DNA of 8,077 nucleotides from Gammaproteobacteria bacterium (lineage in GTDB: Bacteria > Pseudomonadota > Gammaproteobacteria > HTCC5015): assembly GCA_020630145.1 (NCBI GenBank), contig JAHDBX010000038.1, positions 1,099 through 9,175 on the forward strand, in the 5' to 3' direction. The translations under genes and the position numbers were made by a program. Positions 5,772-8,077 of this stretch are shown one piece after another. How positions within the stretch are numbered: position 1 is the stretch's first letter; the number at the start of each line of letters is the position of its first letter. The notes beneath the pieces are model-generated. The model was not told the origin of the DNA and made no database searches. It saw only the letters and a list, made by a program, of their open reading frames with translations.

Positions 5772-7718
5772 CTAACGATTCAGGCGCCCATCAATCAATG
5801 AATCAACCACAGCTGGGTCCGCTAAGGTTGAAGTATCACCTAACTCTTGATGCTCATTTGCCGCTATTTTACGTAAGATACGTCGCATAATTTTACCTGA
5901 TCGCGTTTTAGGTAAACCTGGCGACCATTGAATTAAGTCAGGCATAGCAATAGGGCCTAGCTCTTTTCTAATCCACTGCTTAAGCTCAGCTTTCAAATCA
6001 TCATCGGGTTCAATATCAAAACGGGCTGTCATATAAATGTAGATCCCTTGGCCTTTAATATCATGAGGATAACCCACTACTGCAGCCTCTACAATAGCAT
6101 CGTGTGATACCGCCGCACTTTCAATTTCAGCAGTCCCTAAACGATGTCCGGACACATTTAAGACATCATCAACCCGGCCTGTTATCCAAAAATAGTCATC
6201 AGCATCACGTTTTGCGCCATCGCCAGAGAAGTACATGCCAGCATGAGTTGAAAAATACGTTTCGATAAAACGTTCATGGTTATTCCAGATAGTTCTAGAT
6301 TGACCTGGCCAAGAATCTTTTATCACTAAATGTCCGCTAGCCTCTCCTTCAAGTGTTTTACTATCAGCATCCACTATAGCTGGTTGAATACCAAAAAAAG
6401 GTAAGCTTGCAGAGCCTGCTTTTAACTCAGTTGCATGAGGCAAAGGTGTAATCAAAAAGCCACCCGTTTCAGTTTGCCACCATGTATCAACAATTGGGCA
6501 CTGACCTAAACCGAAGCTTTCATGGTACCAACGCCATACTTCTGGATTAATAGGTTCACCAACTGAACCAATAATACGCAAGCTCTCACGTTTACTTGAC
6601 CCTGTTGCTGTTTCAGCATCTGCCATTAATATTCTTATAGCCGTTGGCGCGGTATAAAAAACACTAACCTTATGTTGATCAATAACCTCACCAAAGCGAC
6701 CTAAACTTGGATATGTCGGCACACCTTCAAACATGAGTGTCGTTGCACCGTTTGCAAGTGGGCCATATACAATATAGCTATGGCCTGTTATCCAACCAAC
6801 ATCAGCCGTACACCAATAAACATCGTCATCTTTATAATCAAACGTGTAGGCAAAAGTTGAAGCCGCATAAACTAAATAACCACCACTACTATGCTGCAAA
6901 CCTTTCGGCTTACCAGTAGATCCTGAGGTATACAGAATAAATAAAGGATCTTCGGCATTAACTATAATAGCTTCATGCGTATCTTTTTGTTCAGCTGTTA
7001 TTTCGTGGTACCAAACATCTCTTGACTCATGCCATGCAATATCACCCTTAGTCCACTGTGTAACTAGCACAGTTTCCACACAGTCCGTACCATCATTTTC
7101 AAGCGCTTCGTCAACCCAGTTTTTAAGCGGGATAGCTTTACCACCTCTAACACCTTGGTCAGCAGTAATTACCATTTTTGCGCCACAATCTACAATACGA
7201 TCAGCTACTGCTTTCGCTGAAAAACCGCCGAAAACAACGGAATGAATTGCACCTATACGTGCACAAGCTAGCATTGCATATGTAGCTTCAGGAATCATTG
7301 GCATGTAAATAACGACACGATCACCTTTGCTAATACCTCGGGCTTCCATAGCGTTCGCTAACTTACAAACCTCATGGTAAAGTTCTTGGTAGCTAATATG
7401 TCGATTCTGGTCTGGCTCATCGCCTTGCCATATGATTGCTGTTTTGTCGGCATTATTGACTAAGTGTCGATCAACGCAGTTTACACAAACGTTTAATTCG
7501 CCATCAGCATACCAGTTAATATGCAAATCTTCTTTTGCATAAGATACATCTTTAACTGATGTAAATGGTTTTTCCCAACTAACTCTTTGCGCTTGATCAC
7601 GCCAAAAATTTTCATTATTGCCAATCGACTCAGCATAAAGTGATTCATACTGTTGTTTATCGATATGGTTATCAAATTCTACAGGTGCTTGTACTGTAGA
7701 GGTGATACGTTTAATCAT
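5772..7718 (-). CDS. acs: Acetyl-CoA synthetase (acetate--CoA ligase, AMP-forming)
   Basis: This cytoplasmic enzyme converts acetate, ATP and CoA into acetyl-CoA, AMP and pyrophosphate, and is the high-affinity route for scavenging acetate. At 648 residues it is full length (enterobacterial Acs is 652). Visible motifs are the ATP-binding loop [11 protein letters not shown] (263-273) and [15 protein letters not shown] (308-322). [10 protein letters not shown] (411-420) contains Trp414, which restricts the pocket to acetate in Salmonella Acs. [10 protein letters not shown] (496-505), [20 protein letters not shown] (514-533) and [17 protein letters not shown] (603-619) follow. Lys609 in that last motif is the residue controlled by acetylation and CobB-type deacetylation, so post-translational control is likely retained. 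Position 310 is Ile where Salmonella has Val, a mild change. The ATG at 7716-7718 has a strong ribosome site (7725-7731). Acs leads an operon with crbR and has its own promoter region after glgC. Confidence 0.98.
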   Translation of the reverse strand: MIKRITSTVQAPVEFDNHIDKQQYESLYAESIGNNENFWRDQAQRVSWEKPFTSVKDVSYAKEDLHINWYADGELNVCVNCVDRHLVNNADKTAIIWQGDEPDQNRHISYQELYHEVCKLANAMEARGISKGDRVVIYMPMIPEATYAMLACARIGAIHSVVFGGFSAKAVADRIVDCGAKMVITADQGVRGGKAIPLKNWVDEALENDGTDCVETVLVTQWTKGDIAWHESRDVWYHEITAEQKDTHEAIIVNAEDPLFILYTSGSTGKPKGLQHSSGGYLVYAASTFAYTFDYKDDDVYWCTADVGWITGHSYIVYGPLANGATTLMFEGVPTYPSLGRFGEVIDQHKVSVFYTAPTAIRILMADAETATGSSKRESLRIIGSVGEPINPEVWRWYHESFGLGQCPIVDTWWQTETGGFLITPLPHATELKAGSASLPFFGIQPAIVDADSKTLEGEASGHLVIKDSWPGQSRTIWNNHERFIETYFSTHAGMYFSGDGAKRDADDYFWITGRVDDVLNVSGHRLGTAEIESAAVSHDAIVEAAVVGYPHDIKGQGIYIYMTARFDIEPDDDLKAELKQWIRKELGPIAMPDLIQWSPGLPKTRSGKIMRRILRKIAANEHQELGDTSTLADPAVVDSLIDGRLNR

Positions 7719-7724
7719 CTGTTA

Positions 7725-7731
7725 CTCCCCC
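7725..7731 (-). promoter_or_regulatory. Ribosome binding site of acs
   Basis: On the minus strand 7731-7725 reads GGGGGAG, 6 bases before the ATG. It fixes the acs start and contrasts with crbR downstream, which has no such site. Confidence 0.8.
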
Positions 7732-7745
7732 AATATTACACTGAT

Positions 7746-7760
7746 CAATTTAACAAATTG
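7746..7760. repeat. Inverted repeat CAATTT-N3-AAATTG in the acs promoter
   Basis: Perfect 6-bp arms are separated by AAC. The repeat covers the proposed acs extended -10 element, so a protein bound here would interfere with transcription. It may equally be a chance AT-rich palindrome. Confidence 0.3.
7747..7755 (-). promoter_or_regulatory. Candidate extended -10 of the acs promoter
   Basis: On the minus strand 7755-7747 reads TGT-TAAATT, an extended -10 element (TG, one base, then a hexamer matching TATAAT at 4 of 6). It predicts a start near 7740 and a short leader that keeps the ribosome site. The proposed CrbR box would be centred near -43, typical for an activator that touches RNA polymerase at the -35 position. 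No good -35 hexamer is present, consistent with activator dependence. Confidence 0.4.
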
Positions 7761-7775
7761 GCAGCATAATTAAAT

Positions 7776-7790
7776 TAGACATAAGTCGAA
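7776..7790 (-). promoter_or_regulatory. Candidate CrbR binding site upstream of acs
   Basis: On the minus strand the site reads TTCGACTTATGTCTA. It is identical at 13 of 15 positions to the site at 1620-1634, differing only at the two bases around the central A. The core GAC-N4-GTC is an inverted repeat. The site is centred 65 bp upstream of the acs start codon and points the same way as acs. Regulator identity is inferred. Confidence 0.5.
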
Positions 7791-7812
7791 AAACCGCTAT
7801 TTATAGGTTTTT
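7789..7812 (-). terminator. Possible weak terminator of glgC
   Basis: On the minus strand AAAAACC (7812-7806) pairs with GGTTTTT (7795-7789). An inner CTAT/ATAG pairing extends the stem with a 2-base bulge, and the T-run forms the 3' side. The glgC stop codon lies inside the hairpin. GC content is low, so termination would be weak and some read-through into acs is possible. Confidence 0.35.
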
Positions 7813-8077
7813 AAGCATATCTGGCGTCACTAATGTGATGCCATCTTCGTTCCTATAAAAGCGTTTTGCATCAAGCTCAGGATCTTCTCCTATCACCAAA
7901 CCTTCTGGCACATTACAGTCTTGATCTAAAACTACCTTATTCAATCGACAATGTTGATTTATATCACGGCAATACGACACACTTGATGAGCTTACTGTAC
8001 GAATTTGACGTTATTAAAAAGTTTTGATTGATCTACGGTAGCACCGGACACAATACAACCCGCCGATACAACCGAGT
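7801..8077 (-). pseudogene. glgC: glgC 3' end (glucose-1-phosphate adenylyltransferase), frame broken twice
   Basis: GlgC makes ADP-glucose from ATP and glucose-1-phosphate, the committed step of bacterial glycogen synthesis. Only the C-terminal beta-helix region lies in the window, and it is spread over three frames. Frame one (8075-7992) gives VSAGCIVSGATVDQSKLFNN and then stops at 7994-7992. Frame two (about 8005-7967) gives NSYSKLIKCVVLP and then TGA at 7966-7964. Frame three (7965-7801) gives DINQHCRLNKVVLD, PEGLVIGEDPELDAKRF and ends LVTPDMLKNL. Each piece fits consecutive parts of GlgC, so two indels lie within about 45 bp, near 8001-8009 and 7963-7969. Family comparison suggests a few residues are missing at each point; a 5-base loss at each would restore it, but that is inference. 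It could be a real pseudogene or an assembly error near a contig end. Upstream glgC is outside the window. Confidence 0.85.

Noticed and set aside
7733..7738. TAATAT (minus strand) as -10 of acs
   Set aside because: The predicted start would fall within the acs Shine-Dalgarno sequence; the extended -10 at 7747-7755 fits better.
7827..7838. TCAC-TAAT-GTGA inverted repeat resembling a CRP half-site pair upstream of acs
   Set aside because: The spacing is 4 instead of 6 bases, it lies within glgC coding sequence (Ile-Thr-Leu-Val-Thr) and is over 100 bp from the acs start. CRP control of acs is plausible but this site does not support it.
7960..8010. Programmed frameshifting in glgC
   Set aside because: There is no slippery heptamer or downstream structure at either break, two separate shifts would be needed, and GlgC is not known to use frameshifting. 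Mutation or assembly error is simpler.

Overview
The window is a low-GC (about 40% by eye) stretch that looks like a chromosomal segment of a gammaproteobacterium, probably marine or Alteromonadales-like. That placement rests on protein-family content: the CrbS/CrbR pair, a symporter of the VC_2705 type with its DUF4212 partner, and a bacterial GlgC tail. Base composition is only weak support, and I cannot name a genus.

Layout from left to right: (1) minus strand, 1-1264, a large sodium/solute symporter subunit cut by the left edge, preceded in its operon by a small DUF4212 subunit (1273-1539). (2) A 122-bp divergent regulatory region (1540-1661). (3) Plus strand, 1662-5147, a 1161-residue hybrid sensor kinase (CrbS type) with a transporter-like SLC5 domain, a STAC-like linker, PAS, HisKA, HATPase and a receiver domain. 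(4) Minus strand, 5134-5769, a LuxR/NarL-type response regulator (CrbR type) that meets the kinase tail to tail with a 14-bp overlap. (5) Minus strand, 5772-7718, acetyl-CoA synthetase (acs), 2 bp upstream of crbR and apparently in one operon with it. (6) An 82-bp acs promoter region. (7) Minus strand, 7801-8077, the 3' end of glgC, whose reading frame is broken twice.

The genes form a compact acetate-scavenging ('acetate switch') locus. The symporter pair is the likely carboxylate importer, Acs activates acetate to acetyl-CoA, and CrbS/CrbR is the two-component system known to control acs in Vibrio and Pseudomonas. The most useful new observation is a near-identical 15-bp motif (13 of 15 positions) in the two regulatory regions, upstream of acs (7776-7790) and between the symporter operon and crbS (1620-1634). 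It has a GAC-N4-GTC core and is a good candidate for the CrbR operator. If it is, CrbR would drive acs-crbR (positive feedback) and the symporter, and could occlude the crbS promoter.

I found no CRISPR array, tRNA, rRNA, insertion sequence or phage gene. The system is a known type in a tightly packed arrangement, not an unknown one.
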